Program-made: the position numbers and the translations under genes | Notes under the pieces: model-generated | Seen by the model: only the letters and a program-made list of their open reading frames with translations | Told to the model about the DNA's origin: nothing | Databases searched by the model: none | Assembly: GCA_021495925.1 (NCBI GenBank) | Contig: JAKEKT010000047.1 | Coordinates: 1-64,000 of the forward strand | Reading direction: 5' to 3' | Source of the DNA: Diplodia intermedia | Taxonomy: Eukaryota; Ascomycota; Dothideomycetes; Botryosphaeriales; Botryosphaeriaceae | Length of the DNA: 64,000 nucleotides | Part shown: positions 22,166-33,700 of the stretch, one piece after another | How the letters are laid out: each line of letters opens with the position of its first letter | Position numbering within the stretch: the first letter of the stretch is position 1

Positions 22166-23448
22166 TCAACTCACTAGAGCTGTGATGCTGATTAAACACC
22201 CGCAAAACACAGAACCTCTCACGGGAAAAACACTCACCAGCCTCAACGGCCTCCGCGGCGACCGCGCGCCCAGCGCCCCAACCGCCCCTTTCCCGCCCCC
22301 GCCCCGCTGCATTCTGCGAAAAGCCTCGCGGACATGACCGGGCTCAACCGCCTTCCGCACGTCGCGTCCAGCATCCAGCGCCGCCGCAAAAGGCCCCCGA
22401 TCAACACCAGCACCAGCACCCTCACTCCCCCGCTCACTCCCCCTTTCATCCCTCCGGCCCCCCGCACCATCCCGCCACCCGATCATCATCCCCTCCTCCA
22501 CCCCCTTCACCCTCAACGCCCCCTCCGTCAACGCGACAACCGTCTGAAACGCCAAAAACCCCAGCACATCGACGACATCCTCGCCGAGGACGACGCCCAG
22601 CCCGGCCCACGCGCGGAACTTGGCCTTCTTCCGGCGGGTGAAGGACGCCTGGCGCGCCTCTGACCAGACGGCGTACTCTTGGCGCGTCATTCCCTGGGTG
22701 CGTTCGTCGGCGCGCTGTAGGCGGCGCAGGTCTGACGATTCCTGCTGGTCTTTTTCTCCTTCTCCCTGGTCGTGATCACCGGCCACGGGCGGCGGACGTG
22801 AGGCGTAGAGGTTGGTTATGTCCCATGGCAGGACGGCTGCGGCGGCGGCGGCCTTGGTCTTCGTGCGGGATGAAGAGGAAGAGGAAGACGTGTCTTCCGG
22901 TGGGAGGGTTGGCGCAACGTCAGCGTCGACGGCGTCGATGGCGGTGTTGTCGTCGTCGCGGTCTCTGGCGCTCTTGCGCAGCTCCTTCCACGCGAGGAAG
23001 TGCAGCAGGCGCGAGACCTTGTCCGGGTCGTCGCGGACGAGGAAGATGAGGTCGTCGGTGGAGATGAGGCGGCCGCTGCTGCCGCCGCTGCTGCCGCCGC
23101 GGCGGGAGGCGAGGGCGTCGGCGCGGGAGAGCTGGGGTGGGGGGGAAAGACGGGGGTGTTTTGTAAGTAAAGTTGGGGAGATCGGAGTGCTTTTTCGATG
23201 TATGGAAGGATGGGGGAGAAGAAGAAGGAAGAGGAGTCTACTGACTAGTTCGATGACTTGTTGCTGGACGATGTGCTCGACTACGGATGTTGTTTCTGGG
23301 GATATGTCTCCGGCTTCGCCGGCGACGAACATCATCTGCGGGGGGTGATGAGTACGCACGTCGAGGCATGGCGAAAAGAGATGATGATGATGCTAGAGGT
23401 GAGACTTGCTTGTTGGATCTCGGTGCGATATTGGTCGGTCATGGTCAT
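22166..23448 (-). CDS. SPT3: SAGA complex subunit Spt3
   Basis: Spt3 is the histone-fold subunit of SAGA that helps deliver TBP to promoters. Exon 1 (23448-23410) encodes MTMTDQYRTEIQQ. It joins exon 2 (23335-23246, MMFVAGEAGD...VIEL) through an intron with a GC donor (GCAAGT) and a CAG acceptor. Exon 3 starts at 23131 with LSRADALASRRG. The first histone fold reads EIQQMMFVAGE...IVQQQVIEL...ISTDDLIFLVRDD, and the later region has ADERTQGMTRQEYAVWSEARQASF and VVDVLGFLAFQTV, as in Spt3 orthologues. The second intron is open, so an unspliced reading also runs through. The 3' end is uncertain: a GTGAGT donor near 22223 suggests a further short exon; without it the stop is at 22166. Poly-Ser and poly-Ala inserts occur in the middle. 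Confidence 0.9.
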
Positions 23449-25827
23449 GATGGAATATCTCTTCCTAATTCGCAGCTGGCCGTAGCCGGTATACCAGAAT
23501 TTAGTGGGCAACGATGCAGAAACGTATTGTCTGATCGAATCAAAGCGAGTTTCACAGCAAAGAGGCTTGACGATGCACTTTCTCCGGTCCCATCGAAGCC
23601 TGTTGCAAAGCTCAGAATATCACGTTTAAATACGCAGCAGGAAGTGAGAGATGCTTGGCAACTGCCTTCGAAACCAACCACCCAAACCACCAAGCCCATA
23701 CCCTCAAACACGCCAGCAAACCATTGCAAGAGTGTGCAGAAGCCCTCGGTATGGATGGTGTTGACATTGCGGTCGCAAATCGGGGCAGCTAGCGTCGAAG
23801 TCGCGGGAGAAAACTCAGGCAGATTAGCGAGCGAACAGGTGGGCGGCGGCCTCTCTTCGTATGGGCACGGCCCCCGTCGGCAGGGATGTCAGAGGTGCAT
23901 CGGAGGATTCGAGGCCAAGCCGGATGCAGCAAGGGCGGGATGCCCCGGCGTAAGCCCCGCGTGGGTGCGTAAGCTGCAAGGGACTAAAAAAGGAAGAAAA
24001 GGCTTCGTTGCTGGAAGCCTTAAGCCTGAGCGTTTTCTGACAGCAGCTTCGACGACCCGCACTAGTATTGCGCCATGGTTGCTCTGGATTGTTCGGATTC
24101 ATTATACATAGTGTCTTCGGTTCTTCCTCGTACCGCGCGCAAAGGAAGCGCGCGCTGGCCTCGCTCGTAATTAGGCCAGGGATCGGGCTGCGGCGCTGTT
24201 GGCGGCGACTGTCGTCTGCGGAGGATCAAGCCTCGAGCTGCACTGACAGCGCTGGTCGCTGAGCGTCGCCTCGCGAATAAAGATGGGCGGCGTGGTGGTG
24301 TTGGGCTGACTCGGTACTAGTACTCACTATTGACGTTAGCCAGTCTACTATAGTAGTACAGCTTGGCGGCTGCCATCAAGCCACGCGGCTTTGGCTATGT
24401 GTAGTGTTGTTTTGCCTCCTGGCAGTCACGTGTACAGCTGCTCGTTGTTCAGTCCATCACCATAACACGACTCGAGCGCCTGGAATCTCGACCATGGAGC
24501 ACTGCGCGCTGCATACGAGCGCAGAGATCGCCATGCATCTGCAGCCGGTTCGGTACGTTAGGGCTGCAGATACAGCAGAAGATCTCCCAAGTAGGCGAAA
24601 AAAGCAATGTAGACCGAAAGCCCAATCGAGCTAGACCAACCTAATTTGCATGCGACGGCCCTGTCGTTCTCTAGCCGCTGAAGGTCGTGTTTGGCTGCTC
24701 CCCAGCGCACGCCATGCCTTCGTCCTGACTCGGGCTGGCCGTTAATCACTCCTCCAAGAGCTCGCAGCGGCCCAATTAATTACCGATACCAGTCATGTAC
24801 ACGGTTCCGGCCACGCCGAGGCTCACCACTGAGCATGTTTGCCACGTTTGCCAAATCAGACCCTCGGTGGGGCGCCGGTCTCAGGCACCACTTTTTCACG
24901 TGCCGTCGAACATGCAAGGCGCAACAAGCCCAGTATGGACACGACCCGAGAAACGTGCGCTGACGAGGCGGATCTTATGGGGAGCAGCTAACGGGAGCCT
25001 TGATCAACGACGACATACGGGAAAGCTGCGTGCAGAGCGGTGAGGCTCCGAAGGAGCGCGCGCTAGGTTGACGAAGCAACGCCTCTGCTTCCCTCTTCCT
25101 CCTGAACGCCTCTCATCAGCGTCGATGTTCGGCTCGCCGTTGCGCCGTTGTGTTGCGATTAAGGATGGACCATTAAGCCCAGGGGTGGGCCCCAATCATA
25201 TCGCGTGAGACTTCCCTATACAATGCCCGCTGAAACCAATATCATGCCAGGGTCCTCCTTTCATATGCCATGTTCCAAAGCGACGACCAAAAAAACCGTA
25301 CGATCGAGCAAATGCCATCCAACATCGAACAATCGATCCGCCGTCGGCCTTCAGGCCGCCCGAAGGCAAAGACCGACCCCATCGCCGGTCCCCGGGGTTT
25401 TCGTCGGGTAAAACATCAACAAACGGGGTGCGGTCTTGGCTGCAGCTGTCAAAGTCGAAAGAGGGCAGGCAGGCAGAAGCACGCGCCCTCTTCTGCACCG
25501 ACGGTATTGCCTCATGTGGGGATATCGATGCAGTGCAGCGGCGTGGCCGAGGCCCTTGCTCCCTGCAGTCCCATACGCCGCACCGTATCCCGCCGCTCTG
25601 CGGAACCTGCGCCATCCGCTTCCCACGGCCGTCGTGACGACTTGTCGCGCAATCCGCCGCCCGTCCCGCCCTCGTTTAGACGAACGCATGCAGGAAAGAT
25701 CGGTTGTGGGTGGGGTGGGGGGAGGGGGGAGGGCGGTTTGCATGGTGGGCAAGGTCCTCGTCGTTCCTTGCAGAGACGATCAGCGGAGAAAACGCACGAA
25801 TGCAGGGTGGATGCCACGCAACTGCTG

Positions 25828-25856
25828 CAGGCAGCAGCAGCAGCAGCAGCAGCAGG
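25828..25856. repeat. CAG/GCA trinucleotide microsatellite
   Basis: A run of about eight to nine GCA units in the gene-poor region; no coding context is supported. Confidence 0.8.
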
Positions 25857-27496
25857 CCAGGCTGCAGGCGAGCGACAAGGGAAAAAGAAGGAAAAAACCA
25901 GGCCCCACACCGGGCTGTCGTAGAGTCTGGACCGGGCCGACCGGATTGTATTGGCGATTACAACATCATCCCCCTCCACCCCTCCCTCACCCATGTGCCT
26001 ACCACACCCAATCCAGCGTCTGCGCATCCTACGTGACGTCGCGGAACCGTAACAGTGGGCCGCCCCAGCCAGAGTCGCGGGGCCCGCCCAGAGTCAGGCT
26101 GAGGAGAAGCCGCGTTCCCCGGAGCCAGGGTTCCCGGTCGGCCAGGGCCTGGCTTGGGTGTGTGACGATTCCCCGCGGGAAGGATTGCTATAAGAGATCG
26201 GAGATAAGATGCCTGTTGTGATTGGGAAGATCCACCCATCCTTCCGCTTCCCGGGCGAACGGAGAGCGCCCCGTGCTCGGGGGGAATCCACTTCCAAGGG
26301 TGGGCGCGCAAGGCCGTATATTTGCAGCCTGGTAGTTATGAGAGACGAAGAAGAAGGGGGAAGAAGACGGAAAATATCAACAAGAGTGGATGGGATATCT
26401 CTTAGCTCTCTCGGCCAGATAGTGACGGGCGGTGTCGGGCCAGCGAAGCAACCACCACAAAAAAAAAAAACAAGAAAAAAAAAAGAAGCATGGACCAGGG
26501 AATTGCCCGAAGCGGCAACGGGCCAGTGCCGCCATGGCGCGCTTGCGCTCTTCCCACCAGTTCACCAAGAGACAAAGCTCCTCGAGAGCGCAGTGCCTCC
26601 CGCGTCAGTGGCGAGCCGTGCCGTCGCGGCCCCTGCAGCCACGCCCGTCGCCCGCCGTGCCCTGCCCTGCCCTTGCCCTGCACCGCACCGCAACCGCAAC
26701 CGCAACCGCACGCCCCCCCCTGCAACATCGTGACCAGGCCGCGGTCGGAGTTCCCTGCGAGCTTATCGTCGACGAGGTTCGATGCACAGTCTCCCCTCTT
26801 CTATCGGGCCTACGGCCCCCGCCGAAGACGCCAGGAGCTAACGTCGAAGGAGAAGACGATGAACGGCCGGGACCCGCAACCCGTTTACAGGGGGGGTGGG
26901 TGGGTGTGGGTGCGGGCTCGTTCGCAAAGGACTTTGTCCGGAGTGCATGAAGGAAGGAAGGGAGGGGGGAAAAAACCGGACTGAGGCGCACTATCGACGG
27001 TGATCAGTTACCGCGAACACAGACGCCCGCATATCCTTGTGGCGTCAAGCATTATATTTGCTTCCCGCTAATGACCATTGCTGTGCCACTGCCAACCCAC
27101 CCCTCCTCCCACTCTTACTTGTTGGACGCAAAGACGAGATTATGGTGAGAGAGTAATGGGAAAGGACCGGACGGCCCCACTGGGGCCCGGATGCTGTGCC
27201 GCAGAGAGCTCGTATGTACGGGCCGGCCATGACTGAGGGGAGGGCGTCCGCGCAGCGGCTACCGCCGAGCGATTCGCCGGGGCCAGCATTCGTTCCCGCC
27301 GGGCGGCCGAGCACCCATCGTGAATCGAACGAATCGGATCCGGGTCGAGGGCTAGCCGACCGCCAGTTGCGCCGCGAATTGCCAGAGCTTGCAGGTTTGT
27401 TGGACGACGAGAAGAAGGCGTGAGGAGGCGAGGTTTTGATCAATAGGAATAAAAGGTTGTGTTTGTGAATTTGCCTGGTTCTGCTAAAACAAGAAG

Positions 27497-27542
27497 ATGA
27501 AGATGAAGAAGAAGAAGAAGAAGAAGAAGAAGAAAAAAGAGG
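27497..27542. repeat. GAA/AAG trinucleotide microsatellite
   Basis: A purine-only tract of AAGATGAAG units followed by about ten GAA/AAG units and an A-run, near the 3' end of the SMP-30-like gene. Confidence 0.85.
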
Positions 27543-27729
27543 CTAAGCAGTGGTATACGTCTTGCTCTCGCTCTCTAAAGCTGTGCGGTGCTGTGCAGAT
27601 TCCCCTCCTCCCGATGGAATTTCCCAATGGTCAAACGCCAGCGCCGTGCTGCTTTCTCTGTCTCCTTTTTTTTACCAAAAATTTTCCGGGCCTTTTGTTT
27701 TTTTTTATTATTTCCTTTCCGAAAGCACC

Positions 27730-28734
27730 TCACGCCCGCTCCTCGACCACCTCCTCCGTCACCGTCACCTCGGCCGTCACCTCGATCTCGAAGTTGAACT
27801 TGCTCTGCTCGCTCACGCGGTCGTCCTCGTTGACCCAGCCGACGGTGGCGCCCTCGCCGCCGCAGCACGTCACGTACAGGCGCTGCTTGTCGGCGATGTT
27901 GGCGAACTCGACGCTGGTCGGGCTGCTGAGGCCGCGGGTGAGGATGGACGACACGCCCTTGCCGGCGCTGTCGACGTCGACGCGCCACACGACGCCGGCC
28001 ATGTAATTGGCGGTGAAGATGGCCTTGCCGTCCTCGGTCAGGGCCAGGCCGTCGCAGTGGGGCAGATCGCTGGCGACAATCTCGACCGGGCCGGTGGTCG
28101 CGACGCCGCCGTCGGCGCCGGCGGCGTCGTCGACGGCGATGGGCACGCGGCACAGCAGGCCCGCGCTGGTGTTGGTGTACCACAGGTGGCCGTGCGACAC
28201 GCGCACGCGGTTGATGCCGAAGTAGTCCTCCTCGCTCGCGGCGGCCATGGTCGGCTCGTCGGCCACCAGCACCGAGCTCTTGCCCGAGGTGATGTCGAGC
28301 CGCCAGATGCAGTTCTTGTGCGAGTCGGCGATGGCCAGCGTGGTCGGGGTGACGGCGGTGACGCCGATGCAGAAGCCCGAATCGGGCACGCGGGCCAGCT
28401 CGGAGATCTGGACGCGGTCGTCCTGGTCGAGCTTGACGCGCCAGATGACGGCCGAGTCGAACTGCACCTGCTGCAGCTCGACGGTGGCGGCAATCACGGC
28501 GTACTCATCGTCGCCGCCTTTGATGGGGCACAGGTTGACCAGGCCGTTTGCGTCGGGGAAGGTGTGGAGCAGCTGTGGGCGGGCGGTGGGATCGGCCGGG
28601 TCGAAGGTGTACAGCTCGGGGGCGTCGAGGCGGGTGGCGAGGATGTGGCCATTGGGGCGCACGGCGAAGCCCTCGAACCACGAGTTCGCGGGCAGCTGCG
28701 TGACGGGGAACACGGAGACGTCGTCAGCGGCCAT
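27730..28734 (-). CDS. SMP-30/gluconolactonase-like beta-propeller, possible cluster pericyclase
   Basis: A 334-aa single-exon protein without a signal peptide. It shows repeated propeller blades: WFEGFAVRPNGHILATRLD, PELYTFDP, GLVNLCPI, GFCIGVTAVTPTTLAIADS, GINRVRVSHGHLWYTNTS, HCDGLALTEDGKAIFTANY and SPTSVEFA. This N-terminal pattern is shared by fungal cluster-encoded SMP-30-like proteins, a group that includes hetero-Diels-Alderases of tropolone-sesquiterpenoid pathways. It is transcribed divergently from the PKS, separated by about 750 bp, which suggests shared control. The family is secure. A pericyclase or other tailoring role is inference from subfamily resemblance and location; a lactonase or a catalytically inert propeller are alternatives. 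Confidence 0.8.
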   Translation of the reverse strand: MAADDVSVFPVTQLPANSWFEGFAVRPNGHILATRLDAPELYTFDPADPTARPQLLHTFPDANGLVNLCPIKGGDDEYAVIAATVELQQVQFDSAVIWRVKLDQDDRVQISELARVPDSGFCIGVTAVTPTTLAIADSHKNCIWRLDITSGKSSVLVADEPTMAAASEEDYFGINRVRVSHGHLWYTNTSAGLLCRVPIAVDDAAGADGGVATTGPVEIVASDLPHCDGLALTEDGKAIFTANYMAGVVWRVDVDSAGKGVSSILTRGLSSPTSVEFANIADKQRLYVTCCGGEGATVGWVNEDDRVSEQSKFNFEIEVTAEVTVTEEVVEERA

Positions 28735-29484
28735 TGTTGCTGGTGTTGATGCGATGGGAGGCAGGACTGTTTGTCTTCGCCTGCATGCAGCGAGCGCCGC
28801 GGGATAGGGGCTGCGAGCCGCGAGCCAATAGGGCCGACTCGTGTCAGGCCTGGGGGCGATGACTAGCTAGTGCGTGCGGCGCAGCAGGGCGGCACACGTG
28901 CGGGCAGGCGTTCGGCACGGTCCGCCGGTGGTGGTTGATTGGTATTGGCGCCCGAATCATGGCCCAGGGCGTCGATGCTCGACCCGGGCTGGCGGCCTCG
29001 CTTGCGCACGCCACGCGCGACGCGGGGCGAGTCAGGGGACCTGCTGCGCTGCTGCCGATCCGGTACGAACGGACACACTTCCGCCCCCCATCCTCCAGCC
29101 CCAAGCGCGGCGAGATAAGCGCGGTACTCCCTCGGGGCCCTCGCTAACCGCGCGCCCTGGCCGTGAAGCCGCGAAAAGACGGTGACCCAGCTGTCCACGC
29201 CGCACCCAATTCTTCACCCAGCGGATGCAGCCGCCAAATTCCCCGTAGCGTGCCAGTGCCCCACCCCAGGCGCTCCGGTCCAAGCACGCCCCGCCAGGGC
29301 CAATGGCCATCCCCCACGTCTTATCACAACGGCAGGGTGGCCTCATAATGGACGGAGCGGCCAGCGGCGGGAGCTTTCTTGCATGAGGATAAGAGCCCAG
29401 CGGCCGTCGCCAACCGTTGCACAAGCGCGCCGTTGAGAGGAGGAGACAAACACCACCCCAGCTTTGAGATACCCGTTTGCCGCC
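28735..29484. promoter_or_regulatory. Divergent promoter region of SMP-30-like gene and PKS
   Basis: A 750-bp non-coding space between two divergent starts, GC-rich in the middle, with several CGG/CCG triplets of the kind bound by Zn2Cys6 regulators and a GATAAG string near 29388. Short open frames here lack motifs. Co-regulation is inferred only from the arrangement. Confidence 0.45.
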
Positions 29485-30752
29485 ATGGCCAACACTTCCG
29501 CCTCCTCGAACGGTGCTGCTCCGTCTTCGAGCAATTCGAGCTCCTTTGAGGTGCTCAGCAACCCCTCTGTCCCTTCGAAGCCTGTAAGTAACCATCTCTT
29601 TCAATTTCTTTTATCATCTCTTCCAATTACTCCTACCCTCTTTCAATTGCTCCTACCATCTCTTCCAATTCTCCCACCATCTCTTCCAATTGCATCACCA
29701 ACTAACACCACCCCAGCACGCCCAAGACGATGTAGCCATCATCGGCATGTCCTGCCGCACGGCCGGCGACAACACCTCCCCGGAGAAGCTATGGCAGTTC
29801 CTGCTGGACAAAAAGGACGCGTCGGGCGAGGTGCCCAAGAAGCGGTGGGAGCCGTGGTACCGGCGCGACGTGCGCAACCCCAAGGAGATCGACAAGGCCA
29901 TCAACCGGGGCTACTTCATCCAGAACCTGGAAGACTTCGACGCCGCCTTCTTCGGCATCTCGCCCAAGGAGGCCGAGCAGATGGACCCGCACCAGCGGCT
30001 GGGGCTGGAGCTGTCGTGGGAGGCGCTCGAGAACGCGGGCGTCGACCCCAAGACGCTGGCCGGCTCCGACACGGCCGTGTACATGGGCGTCGACTCGGAC
30101 GACTACTCGCGGCTGCTGCTCGAGGACATTCCCAACATCGAGGCCTGGATGGGCATCGGCTCGACCGCGCACGGCATCCCCAACCGCATCTCGTACCACT
30201 TCGACCTGATGGGGCCCAGCTCCGCCGTCGACGCCGCGTGCGCGTCGTCGCTGGTCGCCGTGCACCTCGGCCGCCAGGCCATCGCCAACGGCGAGTCCAA
30301 CGTCGCCATCGTCGGCGGCGTCAACGTGCTGTGCTCGCCCGCGCTGTTCGTCATGCTGGGCAAGGCGGGCGCGCTGTCGCCCGACGGCGTGTGCCTGTCC
30401 TTCGACGACGACGCCCACGGCTACGCGCGCGGCGAGGGCGGCGCCGTGCTGGTGCTCAAGCGCCTGTCCGACGCCCTCGCCGACAACGACAACGTGCTCG
30501 CGGTGCTCAAGGGCAGCGCGCTCGCGCAGGACGGCAAGACCAACGGCATCATGGCGCCCAACGCGCGCGCGCAGGAGCTGGTCGCGCGCCAGGCCCTCGA
30601 CCGCGCCGGCGTCGACCCGCTCTCCGTCAACTACATCGAGGCGCACGCGACGTCGACGTCGCTGGGCGACCCGACCGAGGTCTCGGCCATCGCCGCCGTC
30701 TACGGCAAGGGCCGCCCCGCCGACCACCCCGCCCACATCGGCTCCATCAAGC

Positions 30753-30784
<32 letters not shown>

Positions 30785-33700
30785 GCCATCAGCCTCGTCA
30801 AGGCCGTCCTCGCCGTCAACAAGGGCGAGCTCGCCCCCCAGACCCGCCTGCAGAAGCTCAACACCCGCGTCGACTGGGACAAGTCCGGCCTGAAGGTCGT
30901 GCGCGAGCGCACCGAGTGGCGCGAGCCGCAGGGCGTGCCGCGCCGCGCCGCCGTGTGCTCGTACGGCTACGGCGGCTCCGTCTCGCACGTCGTCATCGAG
31001 GAGTCGCCCGCGTCCACGAGCGGGCTGGCGGCGCTGAAAGAAGAAGAGGAGGAGAAGCAGGGCAGCGGCCCCGTCACGCTGGTCATCTCGGCGCCGCAGG
31101 AGAAGCGGCTGGTCAAGCAGGCCGCCGCGCTGGCCGACTGGCTGGCCGACGGGCTGGGCAGGGACGAGGACCTCAAGGCCGTGGCCGCGACGCTGGCGCT
31201 CCGCCGCGCCCCGCACCACTACCGCGCCACCTTCGTCGTCTCCGGCCACGACGAGGCCGTCGAGGCGCTGCGGGCCTTCGCCAAGGGGGGGTCCGCCGAG
31301 TTCGTGGCCGACGGCCGCGTCTTCGACAGCGCCACCCGGACGGACGCGGTGTGGGTCTTCTCGGGCCACGGCGCGCAGTGGGCCGACATGGGCAAGGAGC
31401 TGCTCCAGAACCCCGTGTTCCTGCAGGCCATCGCGCCGCTGGACGAGATCGTGCAGCGCGAGGTCGGCTACTCGGCCGTCGAGGCGCTGCGGACGGGCGA
31501 CTTCGAGCACTCGGACCACATCCAGGTGCTGACGTACGTCGTCCAGGTCGGGCTCAGCCAGGTGCTGCGGTCCAAGGGCGTCGAGCCGCAGGCCGTCATC
31601 GGCCACTCGGTGGGCGAGATCGCGGCGTCGGTCGCGGCCGGCTGCCTCACGGCCGAGGAGGGCGCGCTGGTGGTGACGAGGCGGGCCCGGCTGTACGCGC
31701 AGGTCAAGGGCCTGGGCGGCATGGCGCTGGTCAACCTGCCCTTCTCCGACGTCGCCAAGGAGCTGAACGGCCGCCGCGACATCGTGCCCGCCATCGACTC
31801 GTCCCCCTCGTCCTGCGTCGTCAGCGGCGAGACGGGCCCGCTCGCCGAGTACGTCGAGAGCCTGAAGGCGCGGTCGATCAAGACGTTCCAGGTCAAGACG
31901 GACGTGGCGTTCCACTGCCCGATGCTGGAGCAGCTGGCGGACCCGCTGGCCGAGGCGCTGTCCAAGGCGCTCAACCCGCGGCCGGCCGTGGTGCCGCTGT
32001 ACTCGACGTCCAACGCGTACCCGCGCGCCGACAGCCTGCGCAACATCGACTACTGGGTCAACAACATGATCAGCCCCGTGTGGCTGACGTCGGCCGTCAA
32101 CGCCGCCGTCGAGGACGGCTTCCGCGTCTTCCTCGAGGTGTCGACGCACCCCATCGTCACGCACTCGATCAACGAGACGCTGGCGGAGCGCGACCTGGCC
32201 GACGCCGCCACCATCGGCACCATGCGCCGCAACGCGCCGGCCGAGAAGAGCGTGCAGCACGCCGTGGCGCAGCTGTGGGGCAAGGGCTCGCAGGTCGACT
32301 TCAAGGCGCAGTTCGGGCGGGCGTGGTGCACGACGGTGCCGGGCACGCCGTGGAGCCAGAAGCCGTACTGGCGCGAGGTCGAGACGGGCCCCACGGGCGG
32401 CGGCCGCCAGCACGACGTCGACAAGCACACGCTGCTGGGCCAGCGCACCCCCGTCGCCGGCACCGACACGGTGCTGTACACGACCACGCTCGACGACAGG
32501 ACCAAGCCGTTCCCCGGCACCCACCCGCTCGACGGCACCGAGATCATCCCCGCCGCCGTCTACGTCAACACCTTCCACCACGCCACCGGCGCCACCGAGC
32601 TGTCCGAGATCAAGCTGCGCGTGCCCGTGTCCATGAGCAGCGACAAGCGCGAGGTGCAGATTGTCGTGCAGGGCGACGAGGTCAAGGTCGCGTCGCGCCT
32701 GGAGCAGAAGAACGCCAACAGCGCCGCCGACGACAACGCGCTCGAGCACGCGTGGATCCCGCACAGCTCCGCCCGCTGGGGCATGCTGCCCAAGAGCGCC
32801 GAGGCGGCGCCCGTCTTCGACGTCGAGGGCATCAAGAAGCGCATCGGCACGCTGCTGCCCAACAGCTTCTCGTGGGACTACCTGCAGAAGATCGGCGTGT
32901 CGGGCATCGCGTTCCCGTGGCAGGTCGTCGAGCACTACGGCAACGAGAAGGAGATGATGGTGCGGGTCGACATGGACCCGGAGACGGAGGCGCCGCAGTG
33001 GGACCCGCTCTCGTGGGCGCCCATGCTCGACGCCGCCACGTCCGTCGGCTCGACCATCTTCTTCAACGACCCGCGCATGCGCATCGTGTCGCAGATCGAC
33101 AAGGTGCTGCTGGTGTCGCCGGCGCCGCCGCCCAAGGTCGGCTACCTCTTCGTCGAGGAGGCGGCCGACGACCAGAGCCCGGCCGCGCACGTCAGCGTGC
33201 TGGACGAGCGCGGCCAGCTGCTGGCCAAGTTCCAGAGCATGCGCTTCTCCGACGTCGAGGGCGCGTCGGGCATCGGCGGCGGCGTCGAGAGCCTGGCCCA
33301 CCAGATCGCGTGGATCCCGCCCAAGTTCGCCGAGAAGCCGCTGCCGCTGGACCACGTCGTGCTCGTATCCGACGACGCCGCCCTGCTCGAGCAGTACGCC
33401 GGCCAGCTCAAAGCCCAGCACGTGCCGCAGGTGCTGCTTGCGGGCTCGGCCGACGAGCTGATCGGCAGCCCCGACGCGCTCGAGGCGCTCAAGAAGAAGG
33501 GCTCCGCCGTCGTCTACGTGCCGGGCAAGGTCGAGTCGATCGAGTCGGTGCCCGACGCGACGCACCGGTACGTGTGGGAGACGGTCTGCCTGATCAAGCA
33601 GCTCGTGACGTCGGGCGCCGCAGCCAAGCTGTTCGTCATCACCGACCGCGTGCACGCGGGCGAGACGGCGACGGCGCTCGCCCACGGCGCGCTGTACGGG

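Larger units (their letters stand above)
23449..27729. other. Large gap without convincing gene
   Basis: About 4.3 kb of mixed composition with many short overlapping open frames, none with recognisable motifs or conserved splice structure. It contains a CAG-type microsatellite at about 25828-25856, A-rich runs near 26458-26485 and a GAA/AAG repeat near 27497-27540. It might hold non-coding transcription or degraded sequence; nothing can be named. Confidence 0.5.

Noticed and set aside
25196..26950. Cluster of overlapping frames in the gap before the polyketide locus
   Set aside because: No shared motif, no consistent splice sites, strongly biased composition; not supported as genes.
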